From Marinobacter sp. SS13-12 (GTDB taxonomy: Bacteria > Pseudomonadota > Gammaproteobacteria > Pseudomonadales > Oleiphilaceae), in assembly GCF_030227115.1 (NCBI RefSeq), contig NZ_JASSUA010000001.1:2046001-2110000 (forward strand): 64,000 nt of DNA, in the 5' to 3' direction. Positions 35,152-43,086 of the stretch are shown piece after piece. A program made the position numbers and the translations under genes. Below the pieces are notes generated by a model. It saw only the letters and a list, made by a program, of their open reading frames with translations. It did no database searches and was not told the origin of the DNA. How positions within the stretch are numbered: the first letter of the stretch is position 1; every line of letters starts with the position of its first letter.

Positions 35152-36255
35152 CTATACTCGCTTTTCGCTATTATCCAGAGACTCGAGCAAGTTTTTGTAC
35201 AGTACTTCCTTAGAAATATATTGTTGAGACGATTCTGCTATTGATTTCTTTCCTACTTTTCTATTTTGGATTGCGAAAGCTATGGCAGCATCGATGTCGA
35301 ACTTGGACTTCAGGAAGTAGGGAAAGCTGGAGTTAAAGCAAGGGTCTCTGTAATCGGCCATTACTGGTATTCCCTGTTGGAAGCTTTCCCGGGTTTTTAA
35401 CGGGCACGCTTCATTTAGACCTTTCGCGTCCAGTCCGAACGGTCCGACACATAAATCGATTTTTGAAAGTAGGTCCTCAAGCTTATCTTGATTGAGATGC
35501 CCCGTGAAATGGACACGATTGTCGGTTTCTAGGTTTTCAGAAGCTGGTGATAAATTTCCGACGAAATAGATTTCGAAATCCTGTCGCCCAGATTCTTCGA
35601 TCTCGTTGTAGATTTTATGAAGCCCATGCCATGGCACATCTTTATTGCAAATACAGCAAAGCTTTATCTTGTCATCTCTATAGTCCCTGATTTCGACATG
35701 GCTTGTTAGAATGCCATTTGGATAGAGCATAATATTCTTGGGAAACTTTGCTCGGTCGAGCTGATATTCTGCTATCTCATTGGTTACGCCAACGAATCCC
35801 AGTATTTTTTTCTGTAGTAATTTGAACTGAATTTTTTCAATTAAAAGTTGAAGCTTGGAAACGGTTGAGGGGTTGCTTTTTATTTCTTCGATTTCTTTGG
35901 TGTGATGAATAGTGTAGAAGGGTTTAATATAAAAAGAGAAAATCGGAAAAATAAAGTCACCAAGCGGATAGCGTATTAAAATTATATCAAACCTTTCTTG
36001 ATTTTTTAATAACCAAGAGTAAGCGCTAATTCGCAAATGAATATAGTTTTTTAACTTTTTAAATATTAATAATTTCAGCCAGAATGAAGGCATAGCCGGT
36101 TTTTTCATATATTCGCGATCTGGCTCGCTATGAGAAAAATAGACTATGGTATGACTTGCGTTGACTTTAGTTGCAGATAATGACTCGTAGTCAAGCTGTT
36201 TTTTTACGCCTGGATTTATAGATCTAATTGCACCGAAATGTAATATTTTTGCCAT
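35152..36255 (-). CDS. Glycosyltransferase (GT-B type), AT-rich
   Basis: A 367-residue protein convergent with the GT4 gene. It starts MAKILHFGAIRSINPGVKKQ and has YTIHHTKEIEEI, LYPNGI, and FVGNLSPASENLETDNRVHFTGHLNQDKLEDLLSKIDLCV cut to family-like steps, then GLNEACPLKTRESFQQGIPV, the donor-site region of GT-B enzymes. The DNA is among the most AT-rich in the window, with codon use unlike the housekeeping genes, so recent transfer is likely. The substrate is unknown. Next gene to the right on the same strand is the beta-CASP hydrolase, 131 bp away. Confidence 0.8.
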   Translation of the reverse strand: MAKILHFGAIRSINPGVKKQLDYESLSATKVNASHTIVYFSHSEPDREYMKKPAMPSFWLKLLIFKKLKNYIHLRISAYSWLLKNQERFDIILIRYPLGDFIFPIFSFYIKPFYTIHHTKEIEEIKSNPSTVSKLQLLIEKIQFKLLQKKILGFVGVTNEIAEYQLDRAKFPKNIMLYPNGILTSHVEIRDYRDDKIKLCCICNKDVPWHGLHKIYNEIEESGRQDFEIYFVGNLSPASENLETDNRVHFTGHLNQDKLEDLLSKIDLCVGPFGLDAKGLNEACPLKTRESFQQGIPVMADYRDPCFNSSFPYFLKSKFDIDAAIAFAIQNRKVGKKSIAESSQQYISKEVLYKNLLESLDNSEKRV

Positions 36256-36386
36256 GAAGTATTTGTGGTTCAGTTTTTAAGTGTTAAATTCGCATCTACG
36301 AGTAGTTTTGGCATGCGACTTAGTTATTCTTCAACCCTTCAACTAATTGGTGGGAAGCCTGCCAAGGTTATGTTAGAAAATCATTG

Positions 36387-37748
36387 TTATACAGGTACCT
36401 CATCAAACAACTCCGCCACCTCAACATCCCATCCAAACTTATCCCGAATCCGCTTCCGCATAACATCACTAGCCACAATCTCACCATGAGTAATATAAAC
36501 CTTCTCTGGCTTCAGTGTCCCAGCCTCAAGCCACTGCAGAATCTCCTCATAATCCCCATGAGCCGACAGCGAATCGAGGTTATGCACCTCAGCCTTAACC
36601 GGCCAGTACTCTCCATGAATCTTCACCGACTCAGCCCCATTCACCAGCGCATCCCCTCGAGTACCCGGTGCCTGGAACCCGGCAAACACAATACTGTTGC
36701 GCGGATTAGGTAGAAGTGTCTTCAAATGGTGCAACACACGGCCACCGCTGGCCATGCCACTGGCGGAGATGATAATGCAGGGGTAACGCACGCTGTTGAG
36801 TTCGATGGACTCATCCACGGTGCGGACAAACTCGGTGTGCTGGTCGATCATTTCGCACTGGCCAGCACTGAGTTTATGCTCCTTGTGATGGCGGGAGAAG
36901 ATTTCTGTGGCCTTTATCGCCATGGGGCTGTTCAGGTACACCGGCATTTTCGGTATGCGGCCTTCGCCCATAATCTTGTGGATCAGGTACAACAACATCT
37001 GCGCCCGGCCTACGGCGAAGGAGGGCACAAGTACAATGCCCCCACGCCCGGCGGTTTTGGTAATAATGTCAGCCAGTTCCGATTCCGGGTCGCTTTGTGC
37101 GTGCAACCGGTCCCCATAGGTGGATTCACACACCAGCACATCCGCCTTGGTGATGGGCTCCGGCGCGCGCATGATCACATCGTCCTGTCGGCCCACATCG
37201 CCACTGAACACTACCGTGCGGTCGCTTTCCCGGTGGTGGACGTGCACACAGGACGACCCCAGAATATGCCCGGCCGGAGTGAAGGACACCTCCATCCCTT
37301 TAACGGGTTCGAATCGCTCATGGAAATGCAGGGATTCGAAGTGCTTCAGGGCTTCGTGGGCGTCCTTGACGGTGAATAGTGGTTCCGGCTTGTCGTGCTT
37401 GGAGAACCCTTTGCGGAAGGCGTATTTGGCATCTTCTTCCTGCAGGTAGCCGGCATCGGGCAGCAAAACCTTGCACAGCTCATGGGTAGCTTTGGTGCAG
37501 TAAATCTTGCCATTGAAGCCGTTTTTCACCAGCGCGGGCAGGTAGCCGGTATGGTCGATATGCGCGTGGGTCAGAACCACCGCATTGATAGACGAAGGCT
37601 CCACGGGAAACCGTGCCCAGTTGCGTTTGCGCAGGTTCTTCACGCCCTGGTACATGCCACAGTCCACCAGCAGTCGGTGTTTGTCATCCGACAACAGATA
37701 GCGTGAACCGGTTACTGTGCCCGCGGCGCCAAGAAATTGCAGCTTCAT
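36387..37748 (-). CDS. Metallo-beta-lactamase fold beta-CASP hydrolase (RNase-like)
   Basis: A 453-residue MBL-fold protein with the beta-CASP insert used by RNA- and DNA-processing nucleases. Metal-binding motifs are visible: THAHIDHTG (HXHXDH), TPAGHILGSS, FSGDVGR, and the C-terminal HGDYEEI and ITHGE. The RMMBL-like end includes KAEVHNLDSLSAHGDYEE. It probably cuts RNA; the exact substrate is unknown. The start at 37748 (MKLQFLGAAGTVTGS) is preceded by AAGGAT; the open frame extends to 38039 through repeat sequence and is rejected. Divergent from brnT across a copied 74-bp segment. Confidence 0.9.
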   Translation of the reverse strand: MKLQFLGAAGTVTGSRYLLSDDKHRLLVDCGMYQGVKNLRKRNWARFPVEPSSINAVVLTHAHIDHTGYLPALVKNGFNGKIYCTKATHELCKVLLPDAGYLQEEDAKYAFRKGFSKHDKPEPLFTVKDAHEALKHFESLHFHERFEPVKGMEVSFTPAGHILGSSCVHVHHRESDRTVVFSGDVGRQDDVIMRAPEPITKADVLVCESTYGDRLHAQSDPESELADIITKTAGRGGIVLVPSFAVGRAQMLLYLIHKIMGEGRIPKMPVYLNSPMAIKATEIFSRHHKEHKLSAGQCEMIDQHTEFVRTVDESIELNSVRYPCIIISASGMASGGRVLHHLKTLLPNPRNSIVFAGFQAPGTRGDALVNGAESVKIHGEYWPVKAEVHNLDSLSAHGDYEEILQWLEAGTLKPEKVYITHGEIVASDVMRKRIRDKFGWDVEVAELFDEVPV

Positions 37749-37757
37749 GAAGTCATC

Positions 37758-37831
37758 CTTGCAATAGTTTTGATGTGTTATGCCACTATCGCCCATATTA
37801 GCGCAAAATTTATTGATCTGACGCAGGAAGC
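37758..37831. repeat. 74-bp direct repeat, copy A (flanks brnTA)
   Basis: This 74-bp segment, starting CTTGCAATAGTTTTGATGTG and ending CTGACGCAGGAAGC, recurs at 38621-38694 with six differences (about 92% identical). Copy A lies just upstream of the MBL gene start and copy B just upstream of cysQ; the REP-brnTA-REP segment lies between. It probably contains the original MBL/cysQ promoter region. Confidence 0.92.
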
Positions 37832-37833
37832 TT

Positions 37834-37886
37834 GGGGTCAGACCCCAAGGCATTTCAGCATGCAAAATGTTCGGGGGTCTGACCCC
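37834..37886. repeat. GGGGTCAGACCCC palindromic element 1
   Basis: Two 13-bp palindromes, GGGGTCAGACCCC (37834-37846) and GGGGTCTGACCCC (37874-37886), bracket an inner CATTTC...AAATG pair. It abuts the 74-bp repeat copy A. Similar elements stand at 38562, 39475 and 40234, around the RAYT gene, so they are probably substrates of that transposase. Confidence 0.85.
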
Positions 37887-37988
37887 GGGCACACAGCCGT
37901 GACCCATAATCCTGTGGCTTGTGAGTTGTAGCAACATCTGTGCATGCGGGTGTTTGTTGTTTTCGTTTCTGTATGTACAATAAATGAC

Positions 37989-38258
37989 ATGAAAGTTGAA
38001 TTTGATCCAGGGAAGGATGCGCTCAATACGATGAAGCACGGTGTTTCACTGGAACGTGCTGCATTGCTTGAGTGGGATTTTGTATGGGCTACCGAGGATG
38101 CTCGCAATGACTACGGCGAACGCAGGATGATCGGGTATGGGCCTATTGGTAGTCGTGTTTATTGCGTTGTTTACACTGAAAGGGGTGATGCCCGGCGTAT
38201 AATCAGTTTCCGAAAGGCCAACAGACGAGAGGTGAGGCTATATGCGGACAAAATCTAA
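37989..38258 (+). CDS. brnT: BrnT-family toxin (type II toxin-antitoxin)
   Basis: An 89-residue member of the BrnT family, ribonuclease toxins related to RelE that inhibit translation. Family features are MKVEFDPGKDALNTMKHGVS at the start, the central AALLEWDFVWAT, ERRMIGYGPIG, VYCVVYTERGDARRIISFRKANRREVR with the usual catalytic Arg/Tyr set at the end. The ATG at 37989 matches the family N terminus; an upstream ATG at 37944 would add 15 unrelated residues. It overlaps brnA by 17 bp, the usual toxin-first order for BrnT/BrnA. The pair is enclosed by palindromes and a 74-bp direct repeat. Confidence 0.9.
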   Translation: MKVEFDPGKDALNTMKHGVSLERAALLEWDFVWATEDARNDYGERRMIGYGPIGSRVYCVVYTERGDARRIISFRKANRREVRLYADKI

Positions 38259-38547
38259 ATCAGGGCGGGTGTTTGAGTTGCCGTCGGATCAGGAAGAGTC
38301 CGATATTAATAAAGGTATTGCGGGGGACCCAGATACTAGAGAGCTTACAGACGGGGAGTTTCAACAGCTCCGCCCATTGGGGCGACCAAAAGCGGAGGTC
38401 ACTAAGGAGCGGATAACCATCCGGCTTTCCCCGGAAGTCGTTGAACAGTTCAGGGCTACTGGCAGCGGATGGCAAACCCGTATGGATAAGGCGTTGCAGG
38501 AGTACCTTAAAACTCACACTCAGTCGGAAGTTGAGAGGTTGGGTTAG
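38242..38547 (+). CDS. brnA: BrnA-family antitoxin
   Basis: A 101-residue protein that should bind and neutralise BrnT and repress its own promoter. The C-terminal half, VTKERITIRLSPEVVEQFRA followed by GSGWQTRMDKALQEYL, is the ribbon-helix-helix DNA-binding domain of the BrnA family; the N-terminal half is a charged flexible toxin-binding segment. GAGGTGAGG precedes the ATG at 38242, inside the end of brnT, so translation is coupled. A GGGGTCAGACCCC element follows 15 bp after the stop. Confidence 0.9.
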   Translation: MRTKSKSGRVFELPSDQEESDINKGIAGDPDTRELTDGEFQQLRPLGRPKAEVTKERITIRLSPEVVEQFRATGSGWQTRMDKALQEYLKTHTQSEVERLG

Positions 38548-38561
38548 TTGCCGGGAAAATT

Positions 38562-38615
38562 GGGGTCAGACCCCAAGACATTTCAATGGACTGAATGCAC
38601 TGGGGTCTGATCCCC
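38562..38615. repeat. GGGGTCAGACCCC palindromic element 2
   Basis: GGGGTCAGACCCC (38562-38574) and GGGGTCTGATCCCC (38602-38615) bracket CATTTCAATGG...GAATG. It lies between brnA and copy B of the 74-bp direct repeat, in the mirror position to element 1. Confidence 0.8.
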
Positions 38616-38620
38616 GATAT

Positions 38621-38694
38621 CTTGCAATAGTTTTGATATGTTGCGTCACTATCGCCCATAATAGCGCAAAAGTTATTGATCTGACGCAGGAAGC
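38621..38694. repeat. 74-bp direct repeat, copy B
   Basis: Second copy of the segment at 37758-37831, in the same orientation, ending 8 bp before the cysQ ATG; six base changes, all in the middle. Its AGGAAGC provides the cysQ ribosome site. Confidence 0.92.
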
Positions 38695-38702
38695 CAGCCC
38701 TC

Positions 38703-39467
38703 ATGCATTACAGCTCCATCCTCCCGGATGTCCTCAAAATCGCCGACGCCGCCAGCGAAAAAGTCCTCAGCATCTACATGACGGACTTCAAAGTGGACTA
38801 TAAAGCTGACGAGTCGCCCATTACTGCAGCAGACGTTGCCAGCCATCGGGTGATTGTGGCGGGCTTGCGCAATCTCAGCCATGATATCCCTGTGCTGTCA
38901 GAAGAAGGTGCAGAGATCCCCTGGAGCGAGCGTAAACAGTGGCACCGGTTCTGGTTGATTGATCCTATCGACGGCACAAAGGATTTCACCCAACGCACCG
39001 GCGAGTTCACCGTTAACATAGCTCTGATTGAAAACGGAGAGCCTATTCTGGGCGTGGTGACGGCTCCGGCGCTCAAGGAAGCCTACTGGGGCCTGAAAGG
39101 CGAGGGCGCTTACAAGCGGGACCGCACCGGGCGGGTGCATCGCATCAGTGTGGCGACACCAGGTGAGACCAAGCGCGTTGTAGCCAGCAAGAATCACCTC
39201 AATGAAGAAACCAGAGCCTTTATCGACAAGCTCGGCTCTCACGAACTAGTGCAGGCGGGTAGTTCCCTCAAATTTTGCAAAATCGCCGAAGGCCATGCGG
39301 ATATCTATCCTCGTCTGGGGCCCACCTGCGAGTGGGATACCGGGGCAGCTCACGCAGTGTTGTCGGCTGCTGGTGGCAAAGTAGAGACACTGGACAGAGA
39401 GCCACTGAAGTACGGAAAGGAGAATGTGCTGAACCCGTTCTTCGTGGCCGCCGGCGACTGGTATTGA
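38703..39467 (+). CDS. cysQ: 3'(2'),5'-bisphosphate nucleotidase CysQ
   Basis: CysQ removes the 3'-phosphate from PAP (and PAPS), keeping sulfate assimilation going. The 254-residue protein belongs to the inositol-monophosphatase superfamily, with metal-binding SEEGAEIP, DPIDGTKDF, and the C-terminal GPTCEWDTGAAHAVL. Its start at 38703 follows the AGGAAGC of the duplicated segment. In many gammaproteobacteria cysQ is near nudE; here the neighbours are an MBL hydrolase and mobile-repeat DNA, so the context has been disturbed. Confidence 0.95.
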   Translation: MHYSSILPDVLKIADAASEKVLSIYMTDFKVDYKADESPITAADVASHRVIVAGLRNLSHDIPVLSEEGAEIPWSERKQWHRFWLIDPIDGTKDFTQRTGEFTVNIALIENGEPILGVVTAPALKEAYWGLKGEGAYKRDRTGRVHRISVATPGETKRVVASKNHLNEETRAFIDKLGSHELVQAGSSLKFCKIAEGHADIYPRLGPTCEWDTGAAHAVLSAAGGKVETLDREPLKYGKENVLNPFFVAAGDWY

Positions 39468-39474
39468 GAACCAT

Positions 39475-39527
39475 GGGGTCAGACCCCCAGACATTTCCCT
39501 TCATCAAATGTCCCGGGGTCAGACCCC
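39475..39527. repeat. GGGGTCAGACCCC palindromic element 3
   Basis: Two GGGGTCAGACCCC palindromes at 39475-39487 and 39515-39527 enclose GACATTTC...CAAATGTC, an inner inverted repeat. The right palindrome covers the stop codon and last codons of the RAYT gene, so transposase and substrate share sequence. Confidence 0.85.
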
Positions 39528-40166
39528 AAATCGGGCGTGCATTTGCTCCTGAAACGCCTCTGTTCCAAGCGGTTTCCCGGCGATTGCGGCGTATTGGATC
39601 AAATCATCCATGCCATCCGGGGCGGGGCTGGCCACAAAGGAGCGGTAGCTCTCAAAGCGCTTATCCGGGGCAGGCTGGTACGCCAGGTAGCAACTGTGGG
39701 GCGTGTGCCACTTTGCTTTTAGTCCGTACCCATGGCACCGGTAGCTCGACCACTGATAGTCCCCGGCATAGTGCACCATTCCTGCTTTCACCGGGTTTAA
39801 CTCAATATACCGCTGGCACTGTAGAAAATAGCTCTCGGTATCCACCAGACAGGACTTGAACCGCCCCTCCCAGAGCGTGCCGGAGCGCTCGTATTTGTAA
39901 TTGAAGTACTGCGCATAATGCTGGCCTAGGGCTTTCATGAATCCGGACAGTGCTTGATCCGTTTGCGGTGTCACCAGCAGATGGGTGTGATTACTCATCA
40001 AAACCCAGGCATGAATGTCCACCTCATACTCTCGCCGGTAGCGGGAGAGAAAAGCGATGAAGGCGGCTCTATCTGAAAAATCCTGAAAACAAACCTGCCG
40101 GTTATTCCCCCTCTGAATCACATGCTGGGGCATCCCGGCCGGGCAAATCCTTGGTCGGCGGGCCAT
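39519..40166 (-). CDS. REP-associated tyrosine transposase (RAYT, Y1/HUH family)
   Basis: A 215-residue HUH-type single-strand nuclease of the REP-associated (TnpA_REP, DUF1568) group. The N-terminal MARRPRICPAGMPQHVIQRG is typical, the HUH pair is MSNHTHLLV, the catalytic tyrosine lies in RYIELNPVKAGMV, followed by the diagnostic YQWSSYRCH. RAYTs cut and rejoin single-stranded REP hairpins and are thought to spread them; they do not form ordinary insertion sequences. Palindromes of one kind lie at both ends of the gene, and the stop codon is inside one. Apparently intact. It stands between cysQ and the type VI module. Confidence 0.93.
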   Translation of the reverse strand: MARRPRICPAGMPQHVIQRGNNRQVCFQDFSDRAAFIAFLSRYRREYEVDIHAWVLMSNHTHLLVTPQTDQALSGFMKALGQHYAQYFNYKYERSGTLWEGRFKSCLVDTESYFLQCQRYIELNPVKAGMVHYAGDYQWSSYRCHGYGLKAKWHTPHSCYLAYQPAPDKRFESYRSFVASPAPDGMDDLIQYAAIAGKPLGTEAFQEQMHARFGV

Positions 40167-40233
40167 GTCACATTCCTTGTGAACTGATTCGAAAGCGCAA
40201 CAATCTGCCGCACTCCGCGACCAATTTCAAGTT

Positions 40234-40286
40234 GGGGTCAGACCCCGATACATTTCACACTTTAAAATGCATTGGGGTCTGACCCC
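40234..40286. repeat. GGGGTCAGACCCC palindromic element 4
   Basis: GGGGTCAGACCCC at 40234-40246 and GGGGTCTGACCCC at 40274-40286 enclose CATTTCACAC...AAAATG. It lies 67 bp upstream of the RAYT start. With element 3 it brackets the RAYT gene. Confidence 0.85.
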
Positions 40287-40377
40287 ATGGAATGGGGTTA
40301 CATTCTTCGGCGTGATCGTTATAATCTGGCGTGCTCAGGAAGAGCTGAAAAACTCTTAATCTTCAGGGATCGAAGAC

Positions 40378-42504
40378 ATGCCCCAGGCAACCGGACTGCA
40401 GTTCACGGCCACCCTTGGCCAACTCCCCAAAGACCTGTTCGCGGTCGTCCGCTTTGAACTGACCGAAACCCTTTCCAAGCTGTGCCACTGCAAGCTGGAA
40501 CTGGCCAGTACCTCGCCGACTATTGCCGCTGAGGAAGTGCTGGAACAACCCGTGGAGCTGGTGGTGTGGCAGGACGGCATCCCCTTGCGGCGCTTCCACG
40601 GCGTGGTCAACGAATTCGCCCGGGGCGACTCTGGCCATCGCCGCACCCGCTACGAAGTCATCGTCCAGCCCCCGCTGTGGCGCCTGGGCCTGATGCACAA
40701 CAGCCGCATTTTCCAGACCCAGAGCACCGACGCCATCGTGCGCACCCTGCTGGAAGAGCGGGGCATCATCGACACCGTATTTGACCTGAAACGCACCCCC
40801 GAAGAGCGGGAATACTGCGTCCAGCACCGGGAAAGCGATCTGGACTTTATTGAACGACTGTCGGCCGAAGAAGGCTGGTACTACCGTTACAACCACGGTG
40901 ATGTGAATGGCGAGGAGCAACCGGGCCTGATCATCGCTGACCACCACGGCGACGCTCCTAAACTGGAGCCCGCCGAATACAACGGCAAGGCCGGCGGCAG
41001 CAGCCGCCAGAGCGCTGTCTTCCAGTTCAGCTACCGGGAACGGGTCCGCGCCGCCTCCGTGGCCATGAAAGACTACACTTTTCGGAACCCCGCCTACGCC
41101 CTGATGCACGAACAGCAGGCCGACAAGCTGGACGCTCAGCGCGAAGACTACCAGCATTACGACTACCCCGGCCGCTTCAAACAGGACGCCAGCGGCCAGC
41201 CCTTCACCGAACGCCGCCTGGACGCTTTGAGAAACGACGCCACAACCGCCAACGGCCAGAGCGACCGCCCCGACTTCACCGTGGGCGCCAAAGTGGCACT
41301 CACCGAACACGACAATCCGGCCCTGAACCGGGAATGGCTGTTCACCAGCATCACCCACACCGGCGTGCAGCCCCAGGCCCTGGAAGAAGACAGCACGGGG
41401 GGTGCCACCACCTACCACAATGCGTTCAATGCCATTCCCGCAGACCGCACCTGGCGCCCACAAGTAGAACACCGACCCTTGATGGACGGCCCCCAGATGG
41501 CCATCGTCACCGGCCCGGAAGGCGAAGAGATCCACTGCGACGAACACGGCAGGGTAAAAGTAAGGTTTCCGTGGGACCGCTACTCCAAGAACGACGAACA
41601 CAGCAGCGCCTGGCTACGAGTCAGCCAGGGCTGGGCTGGCGGCCAGTACGGCTTCATGGCACTCCCGAGAATCGGCAACGAAGTCATCGTCTCCTTCCTC
41701 GATGGCGACCCGGACCAGCCCATTATTACCGGTAGAACCTATCACGCCACCAACACGCCGCCGTACGCGCTGCCGGAGCATAAGACACGCACCACACTGA
41801 AAACCCAGACCCACAAGGGCGAGGGCAGTAACGAACTGAGATTTGAAGACGAAGCCGACAAAGAGCAGATCTACCTCCACGCCCAGAAAGACCTGGACCT
41901 GCTGACGGAAAATAACCGCACCGAAGTCATCAGGAACGACAGCCACCTCACCGTGGACAACCACCGCAAGGCCCACATCAAGGGCAATGACCACGCCACC
42001 GTGGATGGCGATAAACGAGAACAAATCGGCAAGGACCACAGCTTCAACGTCACCGGCACCCTGCACCTGAAAGCCGGCACCGCCTGGCTCAGCGACTCCG
42101 GCACCGAACTGCACATCAAGGCCGGTCAGAAAGCGGTTATCGAAGCGGGTGCGGAAATCACCCTCAAGGCTGGTGGCAGCTTTGTGAAGATTGATCCCAG
42201 TGGCGTAGCTATGGGTGGCGCCGCCATCAAGCTTAATGCGGGTGGTTCGCCAGGCAAGGGGAGTGGACAGAAGGTTCAGGTGCCGGAGATGCCTGGTTTA
42301 GTGGAGAAGAATGGCGGAGCAGTGGCGCCGGTGGAGATTGCAGATGTTGATCAGCGTGCAAATGCCGAACCAAAACCTGTGGTAGTCCATCGATTGAAAC
42401 AGGCGCGAATGAACCGCGCAGCGGTGGTTGAGGAATGTCAGGAACAAGCTGATGGCTCTTGTCCATTGAGTGATTGTCCCTGTGGAAAAGCCCGGACGGC
42501 ATGA
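40378..42504 (+). CDS. vgrG: Type VI secretion spike protein VgrG (TssI)
   Basis: VgrG trimers tip the T6SS tube and carry effectors. The 708-residue protein has a gp27-like part (about residues 1-370, with [12 protein letters not shown] and [15 protein letters not shown]), then the gp5-like OB domain (about 385-480) with [18 protein letters not shown] and the highly conserved [20 protein letters not shown], then a beta-helix repeat region ([18 protein letters not shown] onwards). A C-terminal extension ends in a cysteine cluster with [10 protein letters not shown]. Its stop overlaps a possible start of the DUF4123 gene. No hcp or tss structural gene is in the window, so this is an orphan payload module. 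Confidence 0.96.
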   Translation: MPQATGLQFTATLGQLPKDLFAVVRFELTETLSKLCHCKLELASTSPTIAAEEVLEQPVELVVWQDGIPLRRFHGVVNEFARGDSGHRRTRYEVIVQPPLWRLGLMHNSRIFQTQSTDAIVRTLLEERGIIDTVFDLKRTPEEREYCVQHRESDLDFIERLSAEEGWYYRYNHGDVNGEEQPGLIIADHHGDAPKLEPAEYNGKAGGSSRQSAVFQFSYRERVRAASVAMKDYTFRNPAYALMHEQQADKLDAQREDYQHYDYPGRFKQDASGQPFTERRLDALRNDATTANGQSDRPDFTVGAKVALTEHDNPALNREWLFTSITHTGVQPQALEEDSTGGATTYHNAFNAIPADRTWRPQVEHRPLMDGPQMAIVTGPEGEEIHCDEHGRVKVRFPWDRYSKNDEHSSAWLRVSQGWAGGQYGFMALPRIGNEVIVSFLDGDPDQPIITGRTYHATNTPPYALPEHKTRTTLKTQTHKGEGSNELRFEDEADKEQIYLHAQKDLDLLTENNRTEVIRNDSHLTVDNHRKAHIKGNDHATVDGDKREQIGKDHSFNVTGTLHLKAGTAWLSDSGTELHIKAGQKAVIEAGAEITLKAGGSFVKIDPSGVAMGGAAIKLNAGGSPGKGSGQKVQVPEMPGLVEKNGGAVAPVEIADVDQRANAEPKPVVVHRLKQARMNRAAVVEECQEQADGSCPLSDCPCGKARTA

Positions 42505-42515
42505 AGGAAGACGCT

Positions 42516-43058
42516 ATGGCACGACGATCCAAGCAGGGCGACGACATCCTTTACCTGATATTGGAAAGTGCGGGAAGTAAATCGTTGCTGCAATCGCTTT
42601 ACGAGCAATGTGATGCGCCCGTATGGCAGCCGTTATTCCGCGAAACGCAGTGGGCTCCCTATGAAGATGAGAGTCCGCTAGTCATCCAGACAGCCCGGGA
42701 TAGTGACTTACACCGGTGGGCTCTCGATGGAATTGGAAAAACGGGTGAACTAAGTGGTTTGATGATTGAGTCTGATGAAAGACTTGAGGCAGTGCTGCGC
42801 TGGGCGAGAGAGCGTCTTACGGTGGCGCTGGGCGGAACAAGAAAAGGTCTGTTGCGGTTCTACGATCCATTGATCTGGCATAGCCTTAAGCCCCGCGATA
42901 TTGGTCAGCAAGGCATAGTAAACTGTGTGGTTTATCTACACGGCAGTCCGGAAAACGGTGAATGGCTGACAAGTCTAAATCCGGAACCGGTAACCATGAC
43001 AGAAGTCCCCATGTTAGAGCCAGAGCAACTCCATAACCTGGGTCTCGGAAGTGTTTAG
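42516..43058 (+). CDS. DUF4123 T6SS effector adaptor/chaperone
   Basis: A 180-residue DUF4123-family protein (TEC/Tap group), which loads a cognate effector onto VgrG without being secreted. Visible features are VWQPLFRETQWAPYEDESPL and LLRFYDPLIWHSLKP, the RFYDP core that marks this family. The ATG at 42516 follows AAGGAAG; an ATG at 42501 overlaps the vgrG stop by one base and is an alternative. Being between vgrG and a large effector is the standard arrangement and identifies the next gene as its cargo. Confidence 0.9.
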   Translation: MARRSKQGDDILYLILESAGSKSLLQSLYEQCDAPVWQPLFRETQWAPYEDESPLVIQTARDSDLHRWALDGIGKTGELSGLMIESDERLEAVLRWARERLTVALGGTRKGLLRFYDPLIWHSLKPRDIGQQGIVNCVVYLHGSPENGEWLTSLNPEPVTMTEVPMLEPEQLHNLGLGSV

Positions 43059-43086
43059 GCAAGTTTTTACCTAAGGGATGACAAGG

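Noticed and set aside
37749..38039. N-terminal extension of the MBL hydrolase
   Set aside because: It is made from the 74-bp repeat, a palindrome and the brnT 5' region; the standard start is at 37748.
37834..40286. Possible CRISPR array from the repeated palindromes
   Set aside because: The copies are hundreds of bases apart with genes between, no uniform spacers and no cas genes.
40363..41601. 412-codon minus-strand frame over vgrG
   Set aside because: Valine/alanine-rich shadow; vgrG on the plus strand has full family motifs.
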